Below are positions 40,663 through 53,886 of a stretch of 64,000 nt of DNA, piece by piece. The number at the start of each line of letters is the position of its first letter. The first letter of the stretch is position 1. The position numbers and the translations under genes were made by a program. Source of the stretch: Glandiceps talaboti (taxonomy: Eukaryota > Hemichordata > Enteropneusta > Spengelidae); assembly GCF_964340395.1 (NCBI RefSeq), contig NC_135570.1, forward strand, positions 5,666,322 to 5,730,321. The letters run 5' to 3'. Below the pieces are notes generated by a model. The model worked only from the letters and a program-made list of their open reading frames with translations, was not told the DNA's origin and ran no database searches.

Positions 40663-42439
40663 TCCAACTGGAAAAAATCCAAGAATCCGGGATATAATTT
40701 TCAGATATGAAGGGGTGAATGAATGGAAAATAATTTGATATACACGAACACATGCCTGAAAACATAGAAAGCAATATCTGGCTTTTAACTAAATGAAGTA
40801 CAATGTGACCTCATCCTGCCCAAGTGAAGAGATACGGAAAGTAGGGTGTTAAGATCTCATTAACTGTTCAAAATTCAATTTTGTGTCTCCTTTGTTTGGC
40901 TTCCATGGTGTATCATTTTTCTCTCATGACATTTTACACACATACATATATAATATATATGTTGCTATGGTGCATGTTCGAATTTTCAGATTCAAGATGA
41001 GAACGGTGCTCCTTAATCGAAACAACAAGCTACTCGTGAATAACCTGGCACAGAGTAATCAGAAAAATTTAAATGCAATACATTCAGGCATATGTACCAG
41101 TCACATTATTTTTGACTTGGCGTAATTACATCCACAGGGGAAAATTTCCAACGAAGAGATTGCCCCCTAGCTATATTGCATAGTTGTTTTCAGAACTGCA
41201 GTATACATCGTATCAACATCTCTCAGTTTACTTGATTGTGCCAACCATTCTTTAAAACTGTAACATGATTACTGTAAGTGCTTCAGTAAACTAGATCAAA
41301 AGTGGACGGATTTCCCTGTATTTTCAGCAACCTACCAGACCCTATTTGGTCCACATATTTCATGATAATCTACTCCAGCAGAGCAAAATACTATTAAGAC
41401 CATTTTACTTGGCTTAACGATGAAAACCTGACTAATATTGTTACACTTTATCTTAAAATATTGAATGATTTAAGTGAATTTTAGTTATTTCTTTAACCAT
41501 GCCTCCATTCATTGATAACAACAGTCCATGCGATATCTAGCTCTAATGGCTTGTAAATAGAGCAAGACTGTATCGTATAATCACTCTAAAAGTAAAAGCT
41601 GTTCACCATGTAATTATCACATCGTGAAAAGACTAATGAATACTCTAGAGAGACACTGGAAAGAGAAGGATAGATGAAGCATGTTGTAGTGCTCAGAGTA
41701 AAGTAACCATTGTGACAATCCTGATTTTCTTTAGGAATCTACATTATGCATATACATGCAAAACTCTATGGTAAATTATTCACATGTTACCTGGAACTGC
41801 AGTGAAGTAGTAAAAGGACCGTTTATCAGTTTTTACTGCATAGCACAAATCCACAGTTAAAATCTATTAGTCGAAAATGTAATTGAAATAACAACCAATG
41901 CTAGCACTGCGCACACACAAAAAAAGTTTACATTCTTAACAAATGTAGCTTTCTACTATTAAAACACACCACAGGGGTTGATATCCAGATAGAAAATAAT
42001 GCAATTGGAACTCTTATAAAGACGGTATGTGTTCAATATCTATAATTTTGTTTTCAGCATTCCCTTATTACTTGGAGTGGTTTTTTTTGGAAACCAATAA
42101 AACTATTATTTTCTACAGAATGTAACACTTGAAGAGTTTGCAAATCTCAATCTCAATAACACCGATTTAGTAAGTGTATGAACAAAAGTGTTATTAAATA
42201 AAATGTGTTTTACAAATTAGTACAACAAATGTATAAATACATTGTCTTTCCAGCCTGACTAATTTCCATGGTCATCATGTTCTGTATCAGACATTATGGT
42301 ACAATATATCAAATTACATAAATGATGATGGCTTGTGAACTGATGCTCCTTCTATGTAAAGAATCATCACAGCCTACCAATGGTTTAATTATTTAAATCA
42401 CTGACATAATTAATCATGAACGGCCCTCCAAACATCACC

Positions 42440-43320
42440 TACTGCCTACAGAAATCACCAACAGACCTCAGAGGCCATAGACTCTCTACAGAAGTAATCT
42501 TCAATCTACAGAAATCATCAATTGCCTACAGCAATTATCACCAGTCTATAGAAATCATCAAAAGTCTACAGAAATCATTAACAGTCTACAGAAATCATCG
42601 TCTATAGAAATCATCAACAGTCTATAGAAATCCCCTACATCCTACAGAAATCTAGTCTATAGAAATCCCCTACAGCCTACAGAAATCATTAACACTAATA
42701 ACAGCCTACAGAAATCATCAACAGTCTACAGAAATCATCGTCTATAGAAATCATCAAGTCTATAGAAATCATCAAAAGTCTATAGAAATCATTAACAGTC
42801 TACAGAAATCATCGTCTATAGAAATCAAGTCTATAGAAATCCCCTACATCCTACAGAAATCCTCTAGTCTATAGAAATCCCCTACAGCCTACAGAAATTA
42901 TTATCACTAATAACAGTCTACAGAAATCATCAAAAGTCTATAGAAATCATTAACAGTCTACAGAAATCGTCTATAGAAATCATCAACAGTCTATAGAAAT
43001 CCCCTACATCCTACAGAAATCGTTATCACTAATAACAGCCTACAGAAATCATCAAGTCTACAGAAATCATCAAAAGTCTATAGAAATCATTAACAGTCTG
43101 TCTACAGAAATCATCAACAGTCTACAGAAATCATCAAAAGTCTATAGAAATCATTAACAGTCTACAGAAATCATCAACAGTCTACAGAAATCATTAACAG
43201 CCGACAGAAATCATTAACAGTCTACAGAAATCATCAACAGTCTATAGAAATCATTAACAGTCTACAGAAATCGTGATCAGTCTAAAGAAACATAATCAGT
43301 CTATAGAAAGATAGTCTGTA
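42440..43320 (+). repeat. Large 20-bp minisatellite with higher-order structure (arm B2)
   Basis: Dozens of units of the type tctacagaaatcatcaacag or tctatagaaatcattaacag fill about 880 bp. Shorter 14-15 bp variants (gtctatagaaatc) occur at regular places. A longer motif, a cccctacatcctacagaaat unit leading into cactaataacag, recurs near 42630-42700, 42840-42915 and 42998-43040, giving a higher-order period of about 150-200 bp. It mirrors the short, diverged array at 22915-23205. Confidence 0.92.
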
Positions 43321-44389
43321 CTCTAGAATGAAAGCAGTGTACAGATATCATCAAAAGCTAACATCAAGAAATCACACACACAGCCAAGAGAAATCAATCG
43401 CAACCTACAGGAAGCAGTCTTGGCAGTTATCTAATTAAGTCAAAAAACTGTTTGTAATATTTGTCTCATGTGATATTCATCTTGGGGACATTTTGTTTGT
43501 ACTTCAATTGATCTAGTGATTAACTAAGACGACTTTAGAAAATAGTTTTTCTTTTTATAAACTGAGAACAACGTATCATTCAACGTCATAATAACCTTTG
43601 GGAATCATCTTTTGGAGTTACTAGAAATGTAGATGGTAAAGGTCCTCTTAAGGAAATCAATAGCTTTTAATATGTCAAATATAACTTCAAATCAAACCCT
43701 AAGAGGTTTGTTTAACAAATGCACACACAAAACCACTTTAAATCAAGTATAACCAAACAATATACATTACATAATATAGCAATTCGAATATGTAAAGCTT
43801 GCTCAAATAAACGTTAACTATTCTAAATACGATCCACATATAGCCCATTAGATAGCTTACAAGATTTTGAATATTACATCCGATAACAAGCTATGGAATT
43901 AATAGCTTTGAAAATTCCCTAAACACCCTAAATACGTGACAAAAGACATGTATGAACCATAGATTTCTCATATCCGTTGCCATCATACAAATGTGATGAG
44001 CTGACAACATGAACAATTGTAATGCATGTATGAAACCATCGTAATGAGAGCTCAGTAGAGTCAGATGACAGTATGCATCTTGCCTTTGTATGTCAGCTAG
44101 CTAGGTTTGTTATCATGCATCCCTATGAGATTTGCTGTATTTAGCTATGTCTACTGGAGAAGGTACATGTACATGTCTCTTCTCTAAGCAAATATCCTTC
44201 TATCTCTAGGGTTATACAAAACAGTATTGAGCCTGTGGGTTTCATGTATAATATTATCGACCTAAGAAAGCGAAATTGCAGATAGCTAAAGAACCTATAT
44301 TCATGTTTTATAACAATAAGGGTTCTGTGAAGTTAAAAAAACAAGCGATGCCCAGTATATTAGAGTATATTATATGGTCTATATGGTGA

Positions 44390-44685
44390 TGCCTTAATTG
44401 GCGTCTCTTTAGCTACATACATGTATATCATATAAAACCACACCTACATAATAATGCATAACAATATTGACATAAATTATTAGGTCCATTTTTAAAAATT
44501 TTTAGCAGCTGCCTGTTTCTACTACACTGTAAATAAATAGCACTTTTCAAAGTGATTAGGTACAGGATCCTATTGTGTGTGATGTCTCTGTTATTGTTAG
44601 TTTGGAGTTGAATCTTAGTGTCAAGAACATCATGTCCCATAAGTGGAACCCCATTAAGGCAACTTCATTTATCTTGTAAGTTGGT
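44390..44685. mobile_element. Diverged relative of the MITE-like element at 34712
   Basis: The interior aligns with 34712-35108 in the same orientation: tactacactgtaaataaata with tactgcactgtgaaagaata, then gatgtctctgttattgttag with tgtgtctctgctattgatag, and cccataagtgg with cccatgagtg. Possible ends are tgccttaattgg and ccattaaggca. The boundaries are approximate. A poly(T) run follows at 44710. Confidence 0.55.
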
Positions 44686-44975
44686 TTAGATAGTCATTAA
44701 GCTATACAATTTTTTTTTTTTTGCTTTTAATTACCACACCTAATTTTGAACTAACTTGTATCAGACAGTACAGATACAGATAATACTAGTACTAAGACAT
44801 ATGGAGGTGCATTATATACACGTAAATCTATGTGAGAACATTGACATATGTCTCCCAAGTCACCCTTTATGAATCATATCACTAAAATACATAGCACACT
44901 TGCATTGCAATCATTTTGCCAATATCCGAGTGTTTTTTTTACAAGAATACCAGTTACATATGCACATATAAAAGT

Positions 44976-44998
44976 GCAGACAGACAGACAGACAGACA
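44976..44998 (+). repeat. Short (CAGA)n microsatellite
   Basis: Five to six CAGA units are followed by acacac. This is the same repeat type as at 14214. It contributes a DRQTD-type string to a 63-codon open frame (44848-45039) that has no other support. Confidence 0.95.
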
Positions 44999-47214
44999 AA
45001 CACACACACTTTTCATCTCCAATATGTAACCTTCCATAAAAAATGCTTGCTTTAATGGAATTTTGTATTCGAGTATATATGTCTCTTTAAAGTTTAAGGC
45101 AAATGTATATATACACACCAACATTTTCTTTTCAGTAACAGAATGATATTTATCGCTTTTTGAAAATAATTATATGTCACCTGCATAACACTTTTTTTGT
45201 GGAGATTAATCTATAAAATTACATGCATAAATTATGTAAGTGTACCAATAACCATTAAAATAATATCTATAAATGAACCAGTCCTCAATTGCTTTACAAA
45301 CTGTAATATGATCCGTAAAAGCAAAAAAATCTCCCATTTTGATAGACGGATAATGTAATTTCAATCAGCGTTAAAAGCATGGAGAACTTTAGCTACTTCA
45401 GCAAGTCTCCCATCATGATGTATTTGTGATAAGCTTTTTTTAAAAAACATAAATTTTTGACATCATATCATACATCTCTCACTGAAGAGTTTTCAACCAT
45501 CAACACTTAAAATAATTTGTCAGATAATATTTTTCACTTGATTTGCTATTATTATTATTGGTTTTGATAAAAAGCATTCACTTCCCATTCCCTTGACCTT
45601 CCTCTCCCACGCCACAGCACTTTTACTGCAACAGGAGACAGTTAGTTGAAGCACGTCATCTGACAACACTGCTATGGCCTATCTTAGCAAAAATATGCTG
45701 AAAAGGTGCTGAAAAAAAGCATTTTGGGTTTTTAATTTCTTATAATTTTGTGATATTTAGCTGATAAAAATGGATATTTTCAAAAAACTTAGCTAACAAT
45801 GTTTTGTAGTATAAATCTTCACTTGCAAAGTGTAAGTAACTAAAACTTGAAGATTATGATGTCAAATCTATCATATTTGCTAAGAAAATACAATCCAAAA
45901 TAAATCAGGTGTTAGCAGTACTTTGTTGAGCCAATGTTCTTAAATATATTGCTTTCCACTGTAAATAGCCTTCCCCAATAGATAACCACAAACATAAGCA
46001 GTTTATGTATTACCATTCTGAGTTGAATAACGAGTGCATTTTCTTGAAATAAAATGTACGTTTACCCTATTCAACGTTAAAATGATTTACTTTCCAAATG
46101 CACTTACTCATCTAAATTATGTACACTATTAAAAGAACGGAACACAAAGAAAGACATTTTACTGGTTTCCTTTAGTAACATACATGAATTGTTCATGTTT
46201 GCTTTTAAATATTTCATAATTATTAACATTCATAGAACTATTTTATGTCTGTCATTCTTGATATAAGGAAGTTTAGGTAAATTTTTCCTTCTGACAACAA
46301 ATTTGTAATCAGATTCATCAACACAAAATGCATTTACTTTTCATACATGTCATTCTACTAAGAATATACCCTGTTTCATATAGAAATGATCATCTTTCAT
46401 TTCGTGATATAACCTGTTCACGTTACAGAATGTATATATACTACAGGCCAATACGAATGGTACACGGGTCACTAAATCCGAAGACTTATGGACATCACAG
46501 CTGCGTCCTGCTCAATAAGGTATATCAGACTTCCCTCAGGCAAAACTCACTCAGTGTACCATATACTGTCTGGTTTAATCTATGCAATGCATATTGAAAC
46601 ACTGTTATGGTACAGGCTCTCTACTCTGTCACTTGCAAAGGAAGGTAGAAGGTAGAGAAGTTCAGCCATGACGTAAATTGGTTGTGATGATGTCATACTG
46701 TGGAACACTTGAAGAACATTGGGTCCAACTTTCAATAACTATCATATTGGCTAATACAAGTCCTCAAACTGCCTGATCACATAGGTCAACATCCCTTAAA
46801 CCTTAATGTTTCAGTTTCTTTCATTTTATTTGAGTTCTAAGATGTTACATGGTATGCAACACATGTATCAGACCAAACGTTCATAAGTTCTGCCTGTGTT
46901 GTGTACTTGTCCTCACCTTGTTGAAAAAATAGTTTGCCGCTTGAAGTGAATAGTAATCAGTTATTCACACACAAAAAATGTGTAATTTAAGTAATCACTA
47001 TTAAGCTGTTTTCACTAGATTCTGTTTCAATACATATATCACTTGAAAATGTAACTTTTTAAAAATTTTCTCAGTTGTATTCGTCGGATTCATAAAAAAA
47101 GAGCATGATACAACTACCATCAATAATATCATGCATCAAGCTATTTCATGCATATATTTTTTCTGTATAAAGGCTGGTCATAGTGTATGGAATAAGGGAG
47201 CCATCATTACTTAT

Positions 47215-47335
47215 GACCTGGGGGGAGGGGTCAGAGGAATTGGGGGGGGGGGGTACTCAAAAACTGGGGGGTGAAAGGGGGAGTTACCCAAAAATTGGGG
47301 AGTGAAGGGGGGGGGGGGGGGGGCTACTCAAAATT
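47215..47335 (+). repeat. G-tract array with G-quadruplex potential
   Basis: About three imperfect units of the form g-run, tactcaaaaa, tgggg, agtgaa repeat, with pure G runs of 12 (47242-47253) and 17 (47307-47323). With at least four G runs on one strand, a quadruplex is possible. No similar array is visible in B1. Two overlapping minus-strand frames at 47369-47646 show no recognisable domain. Confidence 0.85.
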
Positions 47336-50300
47336 TTACATGTTAAAATAGCACCAGAAAGCATTTTTTTAGTCCTTCAAATTCAAAAATCTCCGGGACA
47401 GGAGGGGGGAAACCCTCTCTCGTACCCACTCCAACTTGACTCCCTCAAACTTGGCTCCCTCAACCACAGGATGAAAACAAAAATGATAACAAATTCGTCT
47501 ACAATCCAACACATCAGCCATACTTTTTTCTCTGTCACCAAAGCAGTACAATCCACAGGCTTGTAATACCAGACCTTAGATACTACGGTCCGCATACTAC
47601 AACTAACACCAGACCTTATACAAGATCTTACAACACACCGGTCCACATGACAATGTTGCGAACTGTCCAGAGATGATGTATTTCAGTCAAGAAATAGTGA
47701 AAATGACCCATTTCTCTATAGTACTAAAGATACTAGCTGTTCTACATTTTGGGTCTAAACTATAGTAAATAAGATGATAGTAATTATTATACTATAATGG
47801 TAACTAAACAAATCTTACGAGTTGGAGGCTCTTTCCATCATACTTGCATTGTTTAGCTATGTGGCCTGTGTTCAACTGATGAAACTCCAATTCGTGATGC
47901 TTTAACTATCACACATTCAATGAGTGTTACAAGGGCATGGAAGAAGTTTTGAACTCTGTATGTAGTGTGTCACTTCTGTCAGAATCACAAATCAAATTTT
48001 CCACAACATAACCAGATTTTAGTTCATTTTCCAACCATCACAAATTTCTGTAATTTACATCCTGCTATCAAGTTAGCATGATGGTAAATAGATGAGATGG
48101 CCAACAAGTTACTTTGTTATTGAATTGTTTTGGACGATGTTATATATATTGCAATGTTGAACGAAAGGCAATTGTTAATAATGAAAGCAGAGTGCATGGC
48201 GCAATTCTTCATTTGTACTATTATTAAATTCGATTTTAAATGCTATCTAAAGTAATGAAAATCCATGAATTTCTTTGGTTTCTCATTTTCAAACTTGTAC
48301 TGATATCAACTAATAATTATAACTGAGTATAAATGAATTGTTACAGCTAAATTTTGATAGATCAGACACATATTAACTTCACATACGTACCTCGGTTCAC
48401 TGATAAAAGTGCCAATTAAAGTCCTTCCCATACAGTGCTTGACGATGATGAGTTAGGTGGCTGTATACAGTATAGCATACTAGCATTTCAGATGTAATGT
48501 TCCTCAAGGATAACATGAAAGCATTTTGTAAAGCAACACAGACCACCCAACTCCGGGTGTTTATCAGAATCATCAAAAGCAGAACCCCTAGGTATATTTA
48601 AATTCCCAAACCATTCATTAGCATCACGACACGATGCTTAGACTTGCATAGACTTTATGTCAAATCTGCCAGAGGCTGATTTTGAAACTGCACCAGCTGT
48701 TCACAACCAAAGATTTGAAGAAATGTACTCTTTTATTTTTACATTTAGCAGCAATAGTTTCAAATTTCCTAAAGATAATCCTAAATTATATGTCTATATG
48801 ACCTTCAAATCAGAACTATGGCAATCCGATTATTTTAGTTCTGATTTTGGGAACTAAGCTAGATAGAATCTTCATGGTGGGTGTACATATAGTATTCAAT
48901 CAGACTTATTCATAATTCAAGGTGGAATACATTATTTAACTAATTGGGGCCACTTTGTGGATAAAATCAATAAGTGATGGTCATCCCTCCACATCAATAC
49001 ACATAATGAATTCTCTGTTTGATTGAATCTACCACAATGCCAGTGGTGTTTTTGCATTTTGCATGGTTTGTAGCAAGGTGAATGAAATGTGAGAATGCAA
49101 TGGTTTATTAAAACTAAGTATCAGAAAACTTGAATTAGCTAGCTTTATACGAGTCACTCTGGCCAAATATGTATATAAGTTCTCATAAAGGTAGCTGTTG
49201 GGACAGCTGTTCTTTCTTGTAAAATAATAAGAGTACATGTATGTCATACACGATTATGTTTAATACTCCCATACATCACTTTGTGATACATACATGGAAT
49301 CGATCTTTACTTTGGTACCTTGTCAAAGTATCAAATAGACATTTAGTGGAAATATATAATTATATACTTACAAATTAAATGTATGATATATCAATTATTA
49401 AATCATATTTTTAATTTGAATTACAACCCGCGAGAAAAAGCATTTGCTTGTTCATGGCAAGCAGGAATGAGACAATGGTTCATACAAAGACATATACCAT
49501 GTAATAGTGCCGGTAACTCAGCAAAGCAATTAGACACCACAGTAGCCCGGATCCCATGACACTGTTCAACTTTACTGATATAGATCACTACAAGTTATAA
49601 CACTGAGTACGGCTATTACTGTTGTTACATTATAACTCCACAGATGTAGATGAACTGATAAAAGCAATGTGTGAACCTACATCAAAGGCAACATTGTTGT
49701 CTTTGTATCAGTACTGTTGTTCTGTTGTTTTCACCAAATTTTTTCTTTGCATGAAATCTTTCCGTAGCTTACTTAGTACTTCATTTAAGCAAATGAACCT
49801 AGTGTTTTGTTTTGTTTGTTGTTGTTGTTTGTTTGTTTGGTTTGTTGTTTGTGTTTTTTGGGGGTTGTATTAGCAAGCCTGTTGAGTTTGTCGTGTAGTG
49901 ATTTAAATAGAGAAAATTCTTAAGAGACACATACACAAGCTCGAACAATAAGGTATTTATATCATTCTGATATGCAGTTAATTACCTTCACATTATTTCA
50001 GTCATCCATATTTCGCTGCCATGCAAATATTTGGCACTGAATAAGCATGTGTGTGTCGATAAAAGACATAGCAGATACATCATTTGCTGGTAAATAGTAT
50101 CTCATTCAACTGTCCATCAATCGTTAGTGTGGGCATGTGTAAGTGTACTATCACGATATACACGTCACTGCACATGATTTTGATTTTTGAAGTCATAACT
50201 GTTATGGTTATTGAATCTACTAAGATATGTCAGTTTTATTGAGTATGTGTCACCACACTTTAATGTATCGGCATTCTTACTAACTAGTATTAAACACTGA

Positions 50301-50654
50301 TCAAACACAGCTGCTGACACTGCTAATGCATAGTTCCTTTCATGCAAAGAGATTTGACATTTTTAGATTTTCTGCAACCACTGCAAATTCATACCATTCG
50401 ACTCCAACAGTCAACCATCCTCCTTGTAAAGGTTGATGATTATTACGCAATGTAATTTCCAAGTGAATGTATATGATGTCTATTCTTACATTTACATATT
50501 TGTGTGCGATTGCCTTCATCAATATGTGTCTCATTGTGTTAACATTGTTAAGTTGTGTTCTAGGTCAAGAAGAGTGTGGATTGGTGTGATGGGCAGGATA
50601 TACAATACAGGCTATTAACAGGCACAGAAAGCTGGCCTGCCAGACAGACCAACA

Positions 50655-50657
<3 letters not shown>

Positions 50658-50696
<39 letters not shown>

Positions 50697-50709
50697 CATA
50701 CATACATAC
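50658..50709. repeat. (AT)n then (ACAT)n microsatellite
   Basis: About 35 bp of AT dinucleotide and 16 bp of CATA units lie near the outer end of arm B2. The following 50710-51480 has no recognised gene or repeat and lies outside both duplications. Confidence 0.9.
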
Positions 50710-51482
50710 GTAAATAGGAATTCAAATAGTACAATTATCATTAGAGGAATGATTTATAAGCAATGACAAAGTTAAGCATCTTAAAGTATATTATTCCCTT
50801 GTCAAATCTGGTCGATCTATTATTTAATCTTGTTCGGTTATTTTGAAATAAGAGAGACCTGGTTCATATATTCGTCGAAATTTATTGCAACATTTAGATA
50901 GAAATGTCGATAAAGTCTCTGGGGATGCTGATAGATTGGTCAATGTGAAAGCCATTTTCAGTTGTGACTTTTTGAGCATTCCATGACTTGAAAGTTGCAT
51001 TGTGGTAGATATAATGTTACAACTTTGGATAACAAGTACTGACATACGTACACTATCCATAGTATATCTTCATATGGTTAACCAATACAGAAGGTTTAGC
51101 ACATGAAATAAATGTTAAATAAAAAGACACAGATAAATAAATGTAGCAGTGTCACTATTAGCGTTCATCTACAGACATTTATCTAAATTTGGCAATTGTA
51201 TTAAACCTTCTTGCTATAAACATGTGACAATAGAATGTTAAAGACAATATAAAACAAGATTTTCTATATAAGGTTAAATGTGGGAAGGCAGCGATCATCC
51301 CAAACAAACAACGACACAAAATGATGGAAATAGAGGACCCTGGTTAAATGAAGACAGCTATCCGCTTTCTCCACATCAGATTTTAATCAGATTGGTATGA
51401 AAGGTGAAACGATTGAAATATGTCTTCTGAAACTTGAAAGTTTAATGTTTTTTTTAATTATTTTTTATGGGACTACAGGTCT

Positions 51483-51528
51483 TGGGCTACCAATTTCTGA
51501 ATTCCCAATTTCTGAAATTGGTAGCCCA
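51483..51528. repeat. Perfect 15-bp inverted repeat (hairpin)
   Basis: tgggctaccaatttc (51483-51497) pairs perfectly with gaaattggtagccca (51514-51528) across a 16-nt loop that itself contains another caatttct copy. It lies just left of the recognisable start of A2. It could be a remnant of a small element or a local templated duplication. Confidence 0.75.
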
Positions 51529-51782
51529 CAGAACTACCAAAGTAAAAAGTTAATTTCAAGCCCAGCATGATCAGCTCAATCAGAATACTTGTTAAATGCC
51601 TCATTTCACATCATAACAGTCACGTTTATCGTTTCAATGATATGATATTTGTAAAATCGATAATACTACATGACATGTACCCTTACAGAAATGACAATAA
51701 TAATTAGTGCAATAATAATCATCAAGAAGAAAAACCATCGACGGACTGAAAATAACATCTGAAAATACATATATTACATGAT

Positions 51783-52217
51783 ATGTTACGTGTATTTAGT
51801 AGATTTGGCATGACTGCAGAGGATCTGAAACATATTTATGTGTCCTTAGTTCGTTCAACGTTAGAATATGCATGTATTGTTTGGCAAGGAAGCTTAATGG
51901 AAAAACAAAGATCTCAGATAGAAAGCATTCAAAAGTGAGCTTTCAGAATCATTTATCCTTTTAGTATCTATAAGGAATCACAATTATGTCTGAACTTAGA
52001 GTCCTTAGAGATTCGACGTCAGAATATCTGTTGCAAGTTTGCTTCTCAAGTGTTAAAACCAGACCATAAACTCAATCACCACGTTCCAGCACTTAAAGAT
52101 CACAATTACCCAGCAAGAAATCGTAATGTTAGGAACTTTAAAGTAAGAACTAAACAGAAAGAACTCCGTCCAGTTATTTACTGTGTCAATTTGTTGCGAA
52201 ATAGTCATTGTCTCTAG
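51783..52217 (+). pseudogene. Non-LTR reverse transcriptase, C-terminal fragment with one internal stop
   Basis: A single frame of 145 codons reads VFSRFGMTAEDLKHIYVSLV, RSTLEYACIVWQGSL, QIESIQK, a TGA stop (51936-51938), then AFRIIYP, LESLEIRRQNICCKFASQ and a final TAG. The IYxSLVRSxLEYAxxVWxGSL and ALRIIYP motifs are typical of the region after the palm in CR1/jockey-like elements. Only the C-terminal part is present, consistent with 5' truncation. The stop shows it is dead. It interrupts the A2 copy between the parts matching A1 positions about 640 and 990. Confidence 0.85.
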
Positions 52218-53276
52218 TGTGTCTCGTCATTGTAATTTGTTTTTTTAATTGTAATGTTACCACATTTTTTTAGTTACCTGCAGTGTGTTAGTCCTTTATG
52301 TGTTTTAAAAAGTAATGTAACAATCGTAATTTGACCATTAGGTCACTTTTTAGGTCACTTTTGGGGATAAACCATAATTATTATTGTAAAATAAAATCTC
52401 AACCCAAATATTTAAATAAAGGAAAGTACTATATTTCTTCCATGTGTAGTATACAACATTTGAAATGAAGAAAATGAACAGAGAGTTACATTTGATAAAG
52501 CTTTAAAACAAACAGTTTGACAGTGCAAAGAGTATGATGAATGAACACATTCTCGTATTTCATAAATTGCAAAATAGTACAGATACAGATGACGCTGAGG
52601 CTGAGTTACTTCAATGTGAAATAAATAAATACAGTGATGCTGTGGATGTATTGAGAAGTTAATAACTAAGTTAAAATCCTTCCTGCTGAGTTCAATCTAA
52701 TAGTATAGAGACACTAGATTACTCCCTGCAGATTTTCCCTACAAAAACGTGAGGACATCCGACAGTGAAAAGCTGCCAATATGTATACAATTTTCCTGAT
52801 GGACATCTATCATTCATACATGCTTGTACTGTCGACATCGTGTGATCGTGCTTATACTTATAGGTACACTATCAAGAAGATGGCTAAACATCACATTTGA
52901 CATTTAAAAAGCATAAGGAGATTATTTTTCGACTTTACATTAAAACAAGGTTCAATGAAAAGTTCATTTCTCCAAGTTAAGCTTCTTAATATCATATTTT
53001 TTTTGAAATTATCTTGTTCTGTGAATGCAATATGATAAATAAAATATTCTTTATGTTACAACAAAAACAGGGTAGTACATGAGGAAAAATACAACTGTTA
53101 AAGAAGATTACGACAACATTCATTCAAATGTCCATCAAAGTTCATTAAACTCAACTGAGATGCTGCATTTCATTCTCGAACACATGTATCTTTACATAAG
53201 ATAGCATAGTTTACATAGGTTAATACACAAAACAATATTCAATAGGGTAGCTTATTTTATATATACTGGGTAACTT

Positions 53277-53771
53277 CCGTCCTGCAAAGAGCCAGCCGTG
53301 AAACACAGGCTTACTAAAAATGCCGGTACCTAAGGAATAAAATCGCCCAGTGGTCAAATGTTAGCAATAAATCGATTATTTAGTCTGTTTACCTCATCTT
53401 GACTGCAAAAATTCCATTGCGGGTTACCAAAACTCTTGAAATCAGAACTTTTCAAGTTCTACCGTAAATTGAATCGCAGCTCCTTACGTATGTCGGCGCA
53501 AGTGTTTCTGGGTAATTATTCATCTCACTCAAGGATATCAAATATGGCGGTGTTAACGAGGGTTATTTGAATGTTTCAGTTTGAACTTGAAAAGGTCCGA
53601 TTTCGATGCTTTTTGTGATCTGAGCAGGGAATACTACCGTCAGAGGAATGGAAAAGGCGTAGATATTCGATCGATTGCTAATATTTGATCATTGGGTAGG
53701 CAATTCTCTTGCAATTGGTGCACATACATTTTGCTTGTGGTGTCATAATACATGTACTCTTTGCAGGACGG
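53277..53771. mobile_element. About 495-bp element with 15-bp terminal inverted repeats
   Basis: The left end ccgtcctgcaaagag (53277-53291) and right end ctctttgcaggacgg (53757-53771) are perfect inverted repeats. The segment has no match in A1, so it looks like an insertion into A2. It has no transposase frame and slightly higher GC than its surroundings. A related motif (accgtctgcaa) lies just to the right near 53807. A clear target-site duplication was not found. Confidence 0.65.
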
Positions 53772-53829
53772 TGTTTAGGGTTGTGTCAGTAATATAGACC
53801 TGTGCACCGTCTGCAAGCAGGACTAACAT

Positions 53830-53886
53830 ATAGGTTACATAAGACAGGGTAGCTTACATAGGTAACATAAGACAGGACAGGGTAGT
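53830..53886 (+). repeat. 28-29 bp minisatellite, about 2 units (A2 counterpart)
   Basis: Two units of ttacataagacagggtag correspond to the seven-unit array at 1963-2166. The difference shows contraction here or expansion in A1 after the duplication. Confidence 0.8.

Larger units (their letters stand above)
37850..50650 (-). repeat. Inverted segmental duplication, arm B2 (partner 15270-28100)
   Basis: This is the reverse-complement partner of B1; the anchor pairs are listed there. It differs from B1 by insertions, including a non-LTR fragment (39401-39786), a MITE relative (about 44390-44685), a G-rich array (47215-47335) and an expanded 20-bp minisatellite (42440-43320). The portion 44.3-47.6 kb could not be matched confidently to B1 by eye. 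It carries one intact secreted-peptide gene on the minus strand. Confidence 0.78.

Noticed and set aside
42440-43320. Regular short repeats that could suggest a CRISPR array
   Set aside because: Units are contiguous 20-bp minisatellite copies without unique spacers, in a eukaryotic-type sequence with no cas genes.
47369-47646. Two overlapping minus-strand frames of 60 and 87 codons beside the G-rich array
   Set aside because: They lie in different frames, with no domain and no counterpart in B1. They are most likely chance frames in a less AT-rich repeat.
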